Assembly (NCBI RefSeq): GCF_964340395.1 | Contig: NC_135562.1 | Location: 18,736,985-18,800,984 of the forward strand | Length of the DNA: 64,000 bases | Source of the DNA: Glandiceps talaboti | Lineage: Eukaryota > Hemichordata > Enteropneusta > Spengelidae | Direction of reading: 5' to 3' | In this document: one piece after another, positions 53,501 through 63,110 of the stretch | Layout: every line of letters begins with the position of its first letter | Position numbering within the stretch: the first letter of the stretch is position 1 | The notes under the pieces: model-generated | What the model was told of the DNA's origin: nothing | What the model saw: only the letters and a program-made list of their open reading frames with translations | The model's database searches: none | Translations under genes and position numbers: made by a program

Positions 53501-56500
53501 CCACTATGCAGGCTGAAAAAACCCCCAGACAATACGGTGAATACCGCAATGTACAAACTGAGTTCCATGACATGAAGCACGAACGACAGGGTGAACGTTC
53601 ATTTTGACAGGGATACAGTTGTAAAAGCGTTTGATACAAATTCTGTGTTGCTGATCTGTGGAGAACTGTTAACTCGGTATACACAAAGATATTCGTTTAT
53701 TCTTGAACGATACATAACGTGTGAACCAAGTTCACCTCAGACGAAATGCATGTAATGCGTTCGATCTAGTAACGAAGCTCAAAAGGAAAAAGTTTCAGTT
53801 TTAGTGAGAATGAAATGGTGACGTGGAAGTTTGAATTTATCTAAATGAAGTTTTCAGGATAGACTGTCCAACGATGTGGTCTATTTGATCGTCGCTTCAC
53901 TCGTGACTTCAAACTTCAAAGTTGTAGCACCAGACATGAAAAATGTATGTAAATAAACAGAGTAAAAACATACAAGTTTGCGTTATTGTCTTTATAAGTT
54001 CATTAATATCGCAAAAGTTTGGCTAATTGAAAGTCTTGTTTGGCTAATAAATTTTGAGGCAAATTAGCCAAATTGCTAGTAAATTTTTTGACCCAGAGGA
54101 AACACTGGTGTGGTTGTAAAAACTATGTGCATATGTATAAAAGTCACCGGCAGGGGTTTCATAACTAGATTGTAGCCGTCAGACACAATCTGATGAAAAT
54201 CCGATGTAGATGCCGGCTAATCGTTCATTGCTATTTTACCTTCGTTATTTTGCCTGAATTGACCTTCTTGGTACATGTACATGTTTACATTTGTTAGCCT
54301 GATCGCCTCCTCTACATCTGAGATGGCGCCCATTCAAACGAATTTCTGCTCACTAAGCCTCACAACCAATCAGGTTGCGTCTTACATGTCATGGGCATAC
54401 ATGTACGCATTGAATATCAACAAACATCAACAAACATTGAATATCAACAGGAAGTCCAGTAATTGAATGCGTAGGCGTTCTCGGTAGTAGGCTTCTCCTC
54501 AAACATAATCAGGTTGCGTCATACTGAAGACAGTTTGTAGTGTACGCAACGCAATGCAATGCACAGGGTTCGTACACTTAAAGCAAAACAAAATTCCTGG
54601 ACTTTCCAGGGTTTTTTTTGTCAGTTTTCCAGGGGTATTCGTATTGATTTCCAGGGCTGTTGACCACTAGAGTATATTTTTGAATGACATCTAATTGTCT
54701 GATGTGGACGAGAAGAAATTAACAAAGGTTCCCATAATATGTCACAAAACATTTAAAGACAATCGGCACTTAACAAGACGTTTCAAAACCACGTTTGCAC
54801 GCTAAGATTAAACGGAGAAACCTCTGTCTAAGTAGTCGTTTCATCAAGCTGGTGCATTGATTGTGTAAGATTTGAGTCACAGCATTCGTTAGTCTAATTC
54901 GGACATATCCAGAAAAAAAAGTTAAAAACTAGAGTTTGTCCTCATTATTGTATGTTTTGATGTGGCTAGATTTAAAGGTCACCAAAAATATTTTTTTCTT
55001 AAAAATTTTGAATAAAAACGTCATTTACGTAACAAAATTTCGCATTATAAATAACTGATTACGTTCAGCCCTTGCATCTTGATGTTTATATACGGCCACG
55101 TGTTGCGGAACATCGTGATTTCTCAACTCAACTTGACCATTTAGGAATGTTACTGTACTGACAAACATAAAAAAAGTAGTTTATTCCCATTTATCGACGA
55201 CATGAAAGTCAAAACCGCACTTCCACAACCCGGAAATTGAACTGCACTTCCCAAGGCCCTAGTATTGCCATGCGTGAGCTTGTAGTATGTCGACTCGTGC
55301 ACCAAACTTGTAACAATTTCTAGTCATGGTTGGTGATGCTTTGATACTCACTACAATGTTACGATTAGCTTGCTAACAGACCTACTATAGAAATTATATC
55401 TTAAATTTCCTCTTTTCTGGATTCATATAACACAACTGTGCACTGTGGCAAATATTTCTATGATTCGTTCAATACTTCAAGCCTAATACAGAAAACACGT
55501 AGGCGTTCGCTGAGATAATCATGAACACTACGGGGGAGACGCATTCCAGTGTAGCTAACATGTACATAAGACGAAATGCATAGAGGTACCTCTAAACAAG
55601 AATTCTTTAATTACCGTAAATATATAGCAATACAATCACTGAATGTTTTTACAGTTGAAATACTTTGTATGTTGTCGGTTGCTTGTGTGCACAAATAACG
55701 CCATGTAGTAGTAGTTTTAAAGGTAGATCCACGTCAACTGAGCCGTTGTACTTCGACTCAGGAAGTTCAATTACTGGACTTCCTGCTGATATTCAATGTT
55801 TATTTGTGTAAATGTTAAACCATAAAGGTACATAAGGGCTAACGGTCGGTGTATGTGTACTACTACTACGTGACACTTCATGTGCATAGCACACTAAATA
55901 CTACTATTGAAAATTGGTTATGGGAAATGCTTCTACCATATACTGTACATATGTACTAATAATCAAAACTTGTTGATTTTCCTTGTCATTAATTACCATT
56001 TCTCAAGATTGAAATATTATAGCCATCTACATGTAGTACATTTGTATGCTGGATAAGTTCAGCACTAACAACGTATTCCCAGAAATGACAGTCAATTTTT
56101 GAAATGACGATATGACACCATGTTGTATTTTTCTTATAACTTGTTCACATGCCATATTTTCATAACTAACATGCCCAAATTATACATTAAAACTGTAATC
56201 TACATCATCAAACTTTAAATTATAGGACAAATGCACTTGGTTAACTTATGTACTAAATTATATTGAAATTGAAATTGCATTTTTAAAATATACATGTAAA
56301 CTAATTACTGGAATTCATTAATTATGCAAATTATTCATAAAAACTCTGAGCTAAATCAACAAACCTTATAGGACATGTGCAATTTGTTATGGATAATGTA
56401 TGAACTAAATTATATTGAATTTGAAGTATGTGTTCCAAATAATTACTGAAAACCATTAATTATGCAAATAACTAATTAGTGTTCATTGGATGTTTACTAA

Positions 56501-57528
56501 AATCTAATCAGTTATTTCCATTAGCATATGGAAGATGTGTAGCAAATTTCAGCTGTTTTTAAGAAAAATGATGACACAGACAAACACAAACACACACACA
56601 GACGGATGCATGCTATGGGCATGGTCATGTTTTGAATCAAAATTCTTTATCAGCTTGTTGCTACACTCAATCGTCAAGGTAAAATACATCTAGCAAATTT
56701 GTTAATAACTTATGAAGTTTTTCATCGAGAGACATTTAATGCACAATAAATTTACCATAATGTTGAGACTTCAGCTTGATGTTGGCCGTTAGGGTCAATT
56801 ATGGCAATGTAGCCATTTTCTGCATTTTCTCATTTTGTAGTATTTAATTGTTGCCACCAAATTCTTGTCAATCATGTCGCCATTCAATAACATTGAAGTA
56901 AAGTATTTGTAGGGAATGTATCTTCTACGAAGACTACAAAGACTTGTATTTTAAAGTTTTGGTTTTTGTTCAGTCTATTTATAGTTTGTACATGTTAGAA
57001 TAACCATTGCAAACAATGTTTTATCTGGGGTTAATTGCTAAAGTAAAGAAATCTGCATAATCATTAGAATATAGTCAGCTGTGCTTCAATTTGACTAGTA
57101 CTATTATATTTTTTCAGAACAAGGTGATAACTAAAAAGGCACATGTACGTAAGGAGCAACCTTGGAAGCCATCAGATGAGGCAGAACAGTTTCTCCCACA
57201 GATGGCATGCGAGGCCTTAGCCATTGGTGAAGATAGCCCCTTTGGTACTGCGATGTACAAGACAGTATACCAAGTGTCTCTTCATGTAATTCGGAATAGA
57301 GAGGGTAAATTAAATGACTTGTATGTTTTACTTACAAGATGTCACATATCAAGAGATACTTTGAAGTGTATGTCAGAACGGCCACTTCCTAATCCTCTTG
57401 AAAGTTCGGTGTTATTATATCAAAGGGTAAACTTTGACAAAATAAATAATGATGCAATCTCATTTATATATCTTGCCATAAAGGCTGTTGTGATGATGTT
57501 CAAAGCAGATGTGGATGGGGCTATTTAA
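35598..57528 (+). CDS. CCCH zinc-finger protein, 419 residues, unknown function (five exons)
   Basis: Exons 35598-36057, 42353-42474, 49861-50006, 52748-52868 and 57118-57528 total 1260 nt and join into one frame ending in TAA. All four junctions agree in phase (1, 0, 2, 0) and have GTAAGT/GTATGT donors and pyrimidine-AG acceptors. Residues 53-70 form a CCCH finger, C-x7-C-x4-C-x3-H, as in RNA-binding fingers. The C-terminal half contains RTDIDLVIN (Asp 237/239), a hydrophobic strand with LTCTENK (Glu 283, Lys 285), and a helix EAEQFLPQMACEALA (Gln 307/311). That order resembles the PD-(D/E)XK nuclease fold, but this is inference. The next-largest open frame signals in its introns are transposon debris. 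I do not recognise a named orthologue. Confidence 0.85.
36064..36800 (+). repeat. Tandem fragments of the 'R' repeat family, interior part
   Basis: Four or so diverged units of about 120 bp contain AAAACTACTGGGCAG, a GAAATTT-GTGGGGATG word and AAAATGTGTCTTTTTG. The same words occur within the R elements at 50377 and 58037. Confidence 0.7.
38160..38262 (+). repeat. Short tandem repeat of about 45 bp, two units
   Basis: GGTCAAGTT(G/T)GTATTTTTACGATCG appears twice at 38190 and 38233. Confidence 0.8.
38341..39035 (+). pseudogene. Transposon-internal open frame, unknown
   Basis: The frame includes a hydrophobic stretch near its start and a more protein-like segment, LKSPYERDAIIQNVCDEIGV-RNDHVLCHRIGV, then a T-rich part coding mainly Leu/Phe. 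Only the middle looks genuinely coding. Probably the first, partly decayed coding segment of the TIR element. Confidence 0.4.
39399..39830 (+). pseudogene. Transposon-internal open frame with internal duplication
   Basis: A 143-residue frame contains two related segments, CHEYFDVLCTYVLMLYMTS and CDDYFDVLCTYMLTVYVTS, about 194 bp apart. The DNA is duplicated too, so this is likely a local tandem duplication. The function is unknown and translation is doubtful. Confidence 0.4.
39780..40213 (+). pseudogene. Ubiquitin-like plus zinc-finger module of the TIR transposon
   Basis: From about 39780 one frame reads SPAISSSDLINFVLENAG, AYKLIYDGKPILSGTTI, then STLSINMTGYGGGKK, the pattern of a ubiquitin-like fold ending in a glycine run. 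It is followed by CGPCIVCGC...YYHLCRREND and DCMCSSCDRKM, paired CxxC-type knuckles like a ZAD/treble-clef finger. An upstream TGA precedes, so no start is supported. The frame ends with TAA at about 40211. Confidence 0.6.
40244..41165 (+). pseudogene. Second zinc-finger/coiled ORF of the TIR transposon, frameshifted
   Basis: Three frames must be chained: 40244-40543 (ESLPQSMPLCHQHYCEIYDF, PCAVCTQ), then a shift to ICGSCMTAFSKFVRSEF (to about 40735), then a shift to FLSFVYGVYLKELQKKIEKY and SNPMYKKLGTLLRRCGSSLE ending at the stop at 41163-41165. The CxxC pairs resemble another ZAD-like module, and the last part is helical and basic. Decay by two frameshifts indicates it is no longer functional. 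Confidence 0.6.
41424..41521. repeat. (ATT)n-(AGT)n trinucleotide array
   Basis: ATT units are followed by AGT units. Confidence 0.97.
42353..42474 (+). CDS. CCCH gene exon 2
   Basis: The 122-nt exon follows the acceptor CTTCTAG, completes an Asn codon and encodes DNDDNKLFQDPFLDTLVKFW up to LLAQK. Donor GTAAGT at 42475. It lies 169 bp right of the large TIR transposon. Confidence 0.85.
42674..42835 (+). pseudogene. Penelope-like retroelement GIY-YIG endonuclease remnant
   Basis: The frame reads KVYIGETGRSFGTRMKEHNR and continues KW..TT to a TAG stop at 42833-42835. YIGET-R-f-R-EH is the hallmark of the GIY-YIG endonuclease at the C-terminus of Penelope-like elements. An upstream cysteine pair (LCHSC in another frame) also fits the zinc knuckle preceding this domain, with a frameshift. 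No reverse transcriptase remains. Confidence 0.75.
43140..44442. mobile_element. CAGGGTTCG-ended non-autonomous DNA element, copy A
   Basis: The ends CAGGGTTCGCAC and (reverse) CAGGGTTCGTAC are 11/12 identical; both ends carry CCTGGAAAACCCTGGAAA-type subterminal repeats. It is flanked by TTAAT (43135-43139 and 44443-44447). It is inserted within AAAGAGTTTGAT of a 410-bp unit, whose other copies represent the empty site. Confidence 0.8.
44746..45330 (+). repeat. R element, copy R1
   Basis: It starts GCACAACTGAACTGAAGGTTCAG and then has ATAGGCATGGCAAAG, (TG)n, and ACTTTAAGTCAAAAACTG. It then has units of about 115 bp with GACCACACCCATAGCAACAG and ends TGCTACAATGCCATT..TATTTTTG. It is inserted in the foldback element's internal unit. 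Confidence 0.75.
46335..47500. other. CCCH gene intron 2, unassigned
   Basis: AT-rich, with repeated short ACATGTACATGTA words but no supported element. Confidence 0.4.
47502..48952. mobile_element. PIF/Harbinger-type element with 85-bp TIRs
   Basis: TIRs 47502-47586 and 48868-48952 differ at about 7 of 85 positions; they begin GGGGCGTCATCG / GGGACGACATCG. Both sides carry TTA (47499-47501 and 48953-48955), the 3-bp target site usual for this superfamily. Subterminal repeats (TCATGAATAAC-GACAATAG, CGTAGTT) are present. The minus strand holds ATGGCCGCCAAGCGTGAGCTT followed by GTAAGT. No transposase was found, so it is probably non-autonomous. Confidence 0.85.
47990..48470. repeat. Segment shared with CAGGGTTCG elements
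   Basis: About 480 bp match positions 43680-44150 (copy A) in the same orientation, including AATTTCCGGGTTG, GACTTTTAT, CAGTACAGTAACATTC, ACATAGAGACGCAAG and GATCAATGCACC. The same segment is inverted at 54800-55270 (copy B). Confidence 0.85.
49130..49680. mobile_element. Candidate TIR element of about 540 bp
   Basis: The ends ACTAGTCTATCAGCTAG and (reverse) ACTAGTCTTGCTGCTAG pair imperfectly and continue into (G)TTCGG/TCGAT words; GTGAG lies on both flanks. No coding capacity. Confidence 0.6.
49861..50006 (+). CDS. CCCH gene exon 3
   Basis: The 146-nt exon follows TCTTTACCAG and encodes ANKSEYRLVLYRWITVL and on to RTDIDLVI plus two bases. Donor GTAAGTAC at 50007. Confidence 0.88.
50110..50376. 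repeat. Inverted repeat around exon 4, left arm part 1
   Basis: CACATCACCATTTCATTC, CTCACTAAAACT and the preceding GCGATGATCAAATA..GGACAGT match, inverted, 53800-53940. The arm is split from part 2 (51911-52165) by insertion of R2. Confidence 0.75.
50377..51910 (+). repeat. R element, copy R2
   Basis: The full-length-looking member starts GCACTGAAATGATAAGGTTC and contains four to five tandem 110-120 bp units (51044-51840) with GACCACGCCCATAGCAACAG and GATAACAACAGGGATT. It ends GCTACAATGCCATTATTGCT. Comparison with the intact right arm of the inverted repeat shows it as an insertion after CTTTTTAG. Confidence 0.8.
51911..52165. repeat. Inverted repeat around exon 4, left arm part 2
   Basis: TAGGTGAAC, GTTCAAGAATAAA, GTATACCGAGTTAACAGTTC and ACTGTGTCTCTGTCAAA occur here and in inverse order at 53588-53760. 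Confidence 0.8.
52748..52868 (+). CDS. CCCH gene exon 4
   Basis: The 121-nt exon follows TTGTGGCAG, completes Asn 243 and encodes VRESTGRKMTICGKEL through GVLQVLTCTE. Donor GTATGT at 52869. It is enclosed by inverted-repeat arms in the two flanking introns. Confidence 0.88.
53588..53940. repeat. Inverted repeat around exon 4, right arm
   Basis: The reverse complement matches 50270-50376 followed by 51911-52165, with the R2 insertion removed. It lies in intron 4, downstream of exon 4. Confidence 0.8.
54433..54467. repeat. 35-bp inverted repeat flanking copy B, left arm
   Basis: AACATTGAATATCAACAGGA and what follows is repeated inverted at 55766-55800 with one mismatch. Probably the TIR of an older element that copy B entered. 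Confidence 0.7.
54564..55388. mobile_element. CAGGGTTCG-ended element, copy B (inverted)
   Basis: It starts CAGGGTTCGTACACTTAAAG and is collinear, in reverse, with copy A from 44442 back to about 43570. The far end matching copy A's first 430 bp is absent. It includes the shared CACTTCC-ACAACCCGGAAATT region near 55220. Confidence 0.8.
55766..55800. repeat. 35-bp inverted repeat flanking copy B, right arm
   Basis: Inverse of 54433-54467. Confidence 0.7.
56215..56640. repeat. Tandem repeat in intron 4, two to three units of about 150 bp
   Basis: TATAGGACA(A/T)(A/G)TGCA, ACTAAATTATATTGAA and ATTAATTATGCAAAT recur. The stretch ends with CACACACACAGACGGATGCA-TGCTATGGGCATGG, resembling R-like starts in reverse. 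Confidence 0.6.
57118..57528 (+). CDS. CCCH gene exon 5 (terminal)
   Basis: The 411-nt exon follows TTTTTTCAG and encodes residues 284-419 with stop TAA 57526-57528. It includes the EAEQFLPQMACEALAIGED helix, a predicted strand pair YQVSLHVIRNREGKLNDLYV and the hydrophobic end YLAIKAVVMMF. No clear canonical polyadenylation signal was pinned down downstream. Confidence 0.88.
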   Translation, partial: NKVITKKAHVRKEQPWKPSDEAEQFLPQMACEALAIGEDSPFGTAMYKTVYQVSLHVIRNREGKLNDLYVLLTRCHISRDTLKCMSERPLPNPLESSVLLYQRVNFDKINNDAISFIYLAIKAVVMMFKADVDGAI

Positions 57529-58036
57529 AAGATATGATGTTCTCAGTGATACTGCAAGAATGCCTTATGTTATGTAATGTCGTTGTTTGTGCTATCTTTA
57601 TAAACCAAACAAAGTGTTAAAATATATGCAAAAAGTTTGTAATTGTATGTACAATAACAAACATTTTTTTATGACCCTAATGCAAGGTCAAGAAATGCAA
57701 GTACATGTATAGCTAAATTGTAGATCCATCATTTTAATGTTACAAGTGTTAGACTGTTGTTGACTCTTACATAAAGATGATCTTGCCATCCATGCAGTAA
57801 TAAGACCTTGCATGTGTTAATTAGAGGTTGATTTCATCCGTAAGTGATACAGTAATAGGTTAAAAACATAAACGCCAAAATCAATTTATTGAAAAATTGC
57901 TTAATAATAGTATGTGTACAGTATACGTATCAAAAATATGTTTTACCCACTGGTGATTCAGTTCTGTTCTGGGTGTGTGATATGAGTGATTCTGGTCAGG
58001 TCAACTTATCTAATATGATGTGACGACACACTTTTT

Positions 58037-58084
58037 AGCACAACTGAACTGATAAGGTTCAGTAGTGCTATAGGCATGGCAAAG

Positions 58085-58115
<31 letters not shown>

Positions 58116-58870
58116 GTGTGTGTGTGTGTAAAAAACTTTAAGTCAGAAACTGCAGGACCAATTTCTTTGATCTTTGGTGGGTATAATACTTTTGGTGTCT
58201 AGTTGGGAAATTGTTCAAATGAAAATGATTGCATCACAGATGTGCGTAAGGTCAAAAAATGTAAACTTCACAACTACTTGACAAATAAGGTGTAAAGATG
58301 TGAATTTTGGTTAAAAAATTACATCTCAGAAAGTACTCGGTCAATGAGACTGAAACTTGGTGAGATATTTCCTGAAGTGTTATTTTGCACATTTTCTTCA
58401 AAACATTATAACACAATTGACCCTAGCAACCATTACCACGCCCTTAGCAACAACCAAATGACAGTATATTTTGGTCAAACAACATCATCTGGTAGGCAGG
58501 TAAGTAAACATTCAGAAAATGTATGAAATATCCCCATGACCACGCCCATAGCAAGAGCCAAATGGTGGTGCAAGTAACAAGACCACGCCCATAGCAACAG
58601 CCAAATGATCTCATATATTGCAACGATAACATCAGGGATTCATAGACAAGTGACAAGTGAACAAACATTCCAAAAATGTATGCGCTATCAGTCTATATCA
58701 TGACCACAACATGACCATGACCATGCCCATAGCAACAGCCAAATTATCGCATATATTGCAAAGAAAACATGGTTGAATAGGCAACTGTGCATAGCACCCA
58801 TGAACACACCTATAGCAACAACCAACAGTATATTGTGTCCAGATAACAAAATGAATGAGTAATGAATCAA
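58037..58870 (+). repeat. R element, copy R3
   Basis: It starts GCACAACTGAACTGATAAGG right after CTTTTTA, then (CTGT)n(GT)n, ACTTTAAGTCAGAAACTGC, GGTGTCTAGTTGGGAAATTG. It then has the ACCACGCCCATAGCAACAGC units (58550-58740). The 3' edge is uncertain. Confidence 0.75.
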
Positions 58871-58899
58871 CATGTCCTATCAATCAAACCATCTTAAAA

Positions 58900-59790
58900 T
58901 TACATTAGTAATCATTGCCTAATAAATTTACTCTATAGTTGTGTGGCAACACCATTGTGTTATATGATATGGACCCAATAATGAAAACCTAATCCAGTAC
59001 TCAAGATGTTATATTGCAGAACTGTTCACCATGTGTGATTATGCAGTGTGCAACTTTTAATTAATTGAAATGCAACATAATGAATATTATAACAATATTG
59101 TATCTGCTGTTGGTGCAAAGTTCTCCACCAGTTTATATAGTTACTACCAGTGAACAGGTTGTGCTCTTGAACTTTAAACACTTGATATTATAGCCAGAGA
59201 TAAAATGCTTTGTTGCTGACATTTTTCATGAGCACAAAAAAGTTGATCAGGGAATGTCCCTGCCTAATTTACTATGCCAACAAAGTAGTGTAAATTAAAT
59301 TCTTTGTGTACTCAGACTATATATATGTATGTATACTATTAGATATCCAAGGATAAGTTTAAATGATATACATGTAGTATCTCAGAGCAATATGTAATGA
59401 CATTGCAACACAAACGAAAAAGTATATTTTACTAATGATTTCAAAAGATTTTTTAATCCTGTGTACTCAATATTTTTGTAATTTCTGAATTTAATATTGC
59501 TAAATTTTGACAATCAACTTGTTCTTCAATCAAATAGTATAATACAAATGTTGATAGTATTCATTGCTTGTGACCAAAATGTACCGAAATGCACAATGCC
59601 TCTAACAGGCTTGTTATAAATGCTCAAATAAATAAATTGCAATTGATATTGTATATATAGTACCAGTCGCTTAAAATAATATAATAAAAGTAGTCTAAAT
59701 GTAAGATATAAATGAAATACATTTTGTTTTGTAATATGACTTCACTCCATTAAACGATGTGAGCAGACATTGATGTTTCCAGCTTTTCAT
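58900..59790. other. Unassigned spacer
   Basis: No supported gene or element. Confidence 0.4.
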
Positions 59791-59798
59791 TCCATTCA

Positions 59799-60170
59799 TT
59801 AGCACAACTGTACTTAGTTCAGTTGTGTGCTTTGTATATATACATGTATGTATGTATGTATGTATGTATGTATGTATGTATGTATATGTGTGTGTGTGTG
59901 TGTGTGTAGAAGTATTAGTAAGTGCGTGCAGATGCGCGCGTGTGTGTTTCTAGTACTATAGGCAGGATGAATTACATCTCTGACCATTTAGTGATCTGAG
60001 ATTACATGTACGTGTGTAAACGACTTGAAAAACTACCAGACCGATTGCCTTGGCAAGAACGTTACTCAAGGATGTATAGATGGGAAATAGTAAAAAAAGA
60101 AAGTGATTACGACATAGGTGTGTGTGATTTAGCTCAAAAACAGTGACTACAGTGGTATCGTCAACAATAA
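59799..60170 (+). repeat. Diverged R-like element
   Basis: TAGCACAACTGTACTTAGTTC, (TATG)n(TG)n at 59847-59907, AGTACTATAGGCAGG and GACTTGAAAAACTACCAGACC follow in the R order. Confidence 0.6.
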
Positions 60171-60199
60171 AATTTAAACGAACATTCCCATAACAAAAT

Positions 60200-61425
60200 T
60201 ATAATCTATAATTTATGGATCACAGGAATTCATGTGACTGGTTCCTGGATAGGAATCAATCGATATGAAAATGTCCCCTACCTCACTGCATCTCTTTCAT
60301 GTTAAAACTTTTAAAGTGAAACTTACCGAGTTCATTGATTTACAACAAAACGTATAATGTTCTTCAAGGGAACCAGATTTTGTCCATCAATGTTTCAGAA
60401 AGATGTCTTTTCGACCGAGCCTTTGAGTAGAGCGCACCCGTCTGAGCTGAGTGCTTTTGCCGCGTTTTTTCCACGTATGCGTCTGTCATGGGCATCAAAT
60501 TAAACGTGATTGATGGATTCCAATGTCGAAAGGTTAAACAAGCATTCGAATTCGAGAGGGAAAATAAATGACCGAACCATGCATAACCTTAAACATATAT
60601 ATAGATTGAGACTTTTGAGGTGAAATTGAGCGCCATATATTATATAGAGCGATACACAATTCGCTGTTTATTATTGTTGTTGCTGTTACGATTATTGTCG
60701 TCATTTTAAATATTAGATTAGTTGATTATTATTTTCATCATGCAATTAAAGATTAGTTTTTTCAAACTATAGGAAAATCACGCGTTTAACATCACTTTGT
60801 ATGGACACAGGCTAATAGACGTTGATAAGCTATTCGAGTATATCAACCATCTCATACTGATATAACCACAATCAGCATAAATTACAACAGTTACATTGAA
60901 TAGAAAAATATCATATGCATATCACGCATGCAAATAACCCTGGTAAAAATAGTCGCCACCATCACGTAATATCAGGCAAAAATCAACCGCTCCAAGAAAT
61001 GTTTATGGTGGAAAGGCGCGAAACATTTTCTCACGTATGGTCACAACACAAGCGTTGGTTTGTAATTTTAGTAGCTTTTGTAAACCAGCGTATATATGAA
61101 CTAGCCAAGTGACTAAAATGTGTTCGACCAACATTGTCCAAACAGCGGAATTCCAATTTAACATTTGTTCTAAAGTAATGACAGACACGGGACGTCTTTT
61201 AAATGTTATCACATACTCATGCGGGGAATAAATATAAGATGCAGAATTTCGTTCCGCTCAAACTGTCATTTCTTCTGTGCACGCCTGCCCGCGATAGGTA
61301 TTTCCGCGATAGGTATTTCAGTGTTGTGAACACTATTAAAGAAATAATATCTAACATTAGAAGCGCATTATATAAGCAATTATTTGGGGCAGTGTGGTTA
61401 TAATCAAGGAGCTTGCACATTGTCA
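60200..61425. other. Unassigned spacer
   Basis: Nothing recognised. The only duplication seen is a short one, GCGATAGGTATTTC, at 61292 and 61306. Confidence 0.4.
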
Positions 61426-61429
61426 AGCT

Positions 61430-61448
61430 CCCCCCCCCCCCCCCCCCC
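61430..61448. repeat. Poly(C) tract
   Basis: A run of about 19 C. Confidence 0.95.
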
Positions 61449-61805
61449 GTGTACATGTGTTTGTGTTCATTCGTCCATCAGACAAGTTAACTTCATGGTA
61501 TACTGGCAGTGACATCCATGGCACAGATATTGTACTTGTATTTATGAGTTATTTGTTTCTAAACCATGACCGTTGACGGACCCAGCCCATTTCGTGTTGC
61601 CAGTATCGCCAATACTTCGTTTAGTGGTTTCCAAAAACGAACAAAAACCGATCTTCTCTGAGTATCTTCCAAATTCTGATACAAGTGCCCCATTTGTTGC
61701 ATTACGGAACTGAAGAACAAACTTTGTCAACTTGTTTGGGATATATATTCAAGCAATTCACTAGCAAGATAGTACAACAGCTGTGAAAATATTTAGGTGG
61801 TAATA

Positions 61806-62070
61806 AATACATACATACATACATACATACATACATACATACATACATACATACATGCATGTACATACATACATAAATACATACATACATACATACATAC
61901 ATACATACATACATACATACATACATACATACATACACACGCACATACATACATACACACACACACATACATACATACATACATACATACATACATACAT
62001 ACATACATACATACATACATGCTACATACGTACGTACGTACATACACACACACATACATACACACTCACT
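61806..62070. repeat. (TACA)n compound microsatellite
   Basis: Tetranucleotide repeats with CACA interruptions and a GTAC cluster near 62030. Confidence 0.95.
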
Positions 62071-62151
62071 CACACATACACCTGTAACGTGTTCAGTGTA
62101 AACTCAATGACTCGACACCAAGCATTTTTCGGAATGTGGCTATATACGCTT

Positions 62152-62174
62152 CCCCCCCCCCCCCCCCCCCCCCC
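62152..62174. repeat. Poly(C) tract
   Basis: A run of about 23 C. Confidence 0.95.
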
Positions 62175-62179
62175 ACAAA

Positions 62180-62470
62180 ACACCTGACCGATTGCCTTGA
62201 GATTTTGGTGGAGACATTACTAGATGTACAATTGTTCAAAGGGAAATGATGGTCCAGAGATGTCCAGAGCCATTTCTTGGATGTGCATGGACCGATTTTT
62301 TCAAACTTAGTACAGGGGCAACATACAATGGCATACATATGCACATCAATACGATCCAATATGGCCGCCTAGCAGCCATTTTGTTTGCAAATTTTCCCTG
62401 TCTAAAGCCATAACTCAGACATACTTTAACATATCTCATTCAAGGTTGGTATTAGGACAGTGTTCTATGA
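62180..62470 (+). repeat. R-like interior fragment
   Basis: ACCGATTGCCTTGAGATTTT, GGTGGAGACATTAC and the CGATCCAATATGGCCGCC region match the style of other R interiors (poor conservation). Confidence 0.4.
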
Positions 62471-62904
62471 TAATACATGTGCATACATGTCGTGATATAA
62501 TCCAATATGAGATTTTGGTACAGGGGACAAACTAGAGTAAAATGGTAGTCATCTTCAATATTTGTTGACATATTTTACAAGTGCGATCTTCGAGATCAAT
62601 ACCCAAAGCACGGCCCTTTTCCACAGCCAGTTCGAGACCAGAACTTCTAAGGCAAGCCAATGCTTTTCAAACAATTCCTCCGGCCCCTCCCCCCGGTCAT
62701 ATGACGAATCTCTAAGAGTTATGAATGTATATTTACTGTGTTTAGGTTCACATACATGTTGCCAAACGCATTTTGCATTAGTTCACAACATAGATGCCAA
62801 GACAATAGTTACCATCTCATATTTCTAGAGATGTCATTCAAATTGTAACGTCCTTTAAAATTATTTCATGCTCCAGGAAACTCATAATACCGCCATGGAA
62901 TGTC

Positions 62905-62912
62905 AATTTATT

Positions 62913-62943
<31 letters not shown>

Positions 62944-63110
62944 TTAAACGTCGATAATAAGTCAGGGAAAAAAGTCGCACAGGTGGCAAGCACCCATATA
63001 AGAGCAACCCTCCACATACAATAAATGGCATAAACAAACAAGAACATATTAAAAACAGTTTAAATACAAAATATAAAAAATATACACTAACTATTAACAT
63101 ACGAGAACAG
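62905..63110 (-). repeat. Possible LINE 3' end with (AAAT)n tail, minus strand
   Basis: On the minus strand a non-coding end (GCTCTTATATGGGTGCTTGC) runs into TTATTATCGACGTTTAATAA and ten AAAT units at 62945-62905. No protein remnant was identified. Confidence 0.45.

Noticed and set aside
62562-62828. 88-residue frame
   Set aside because: No recognisable motif, no splice or poly(A) context, and a start in AT-rich DNA.
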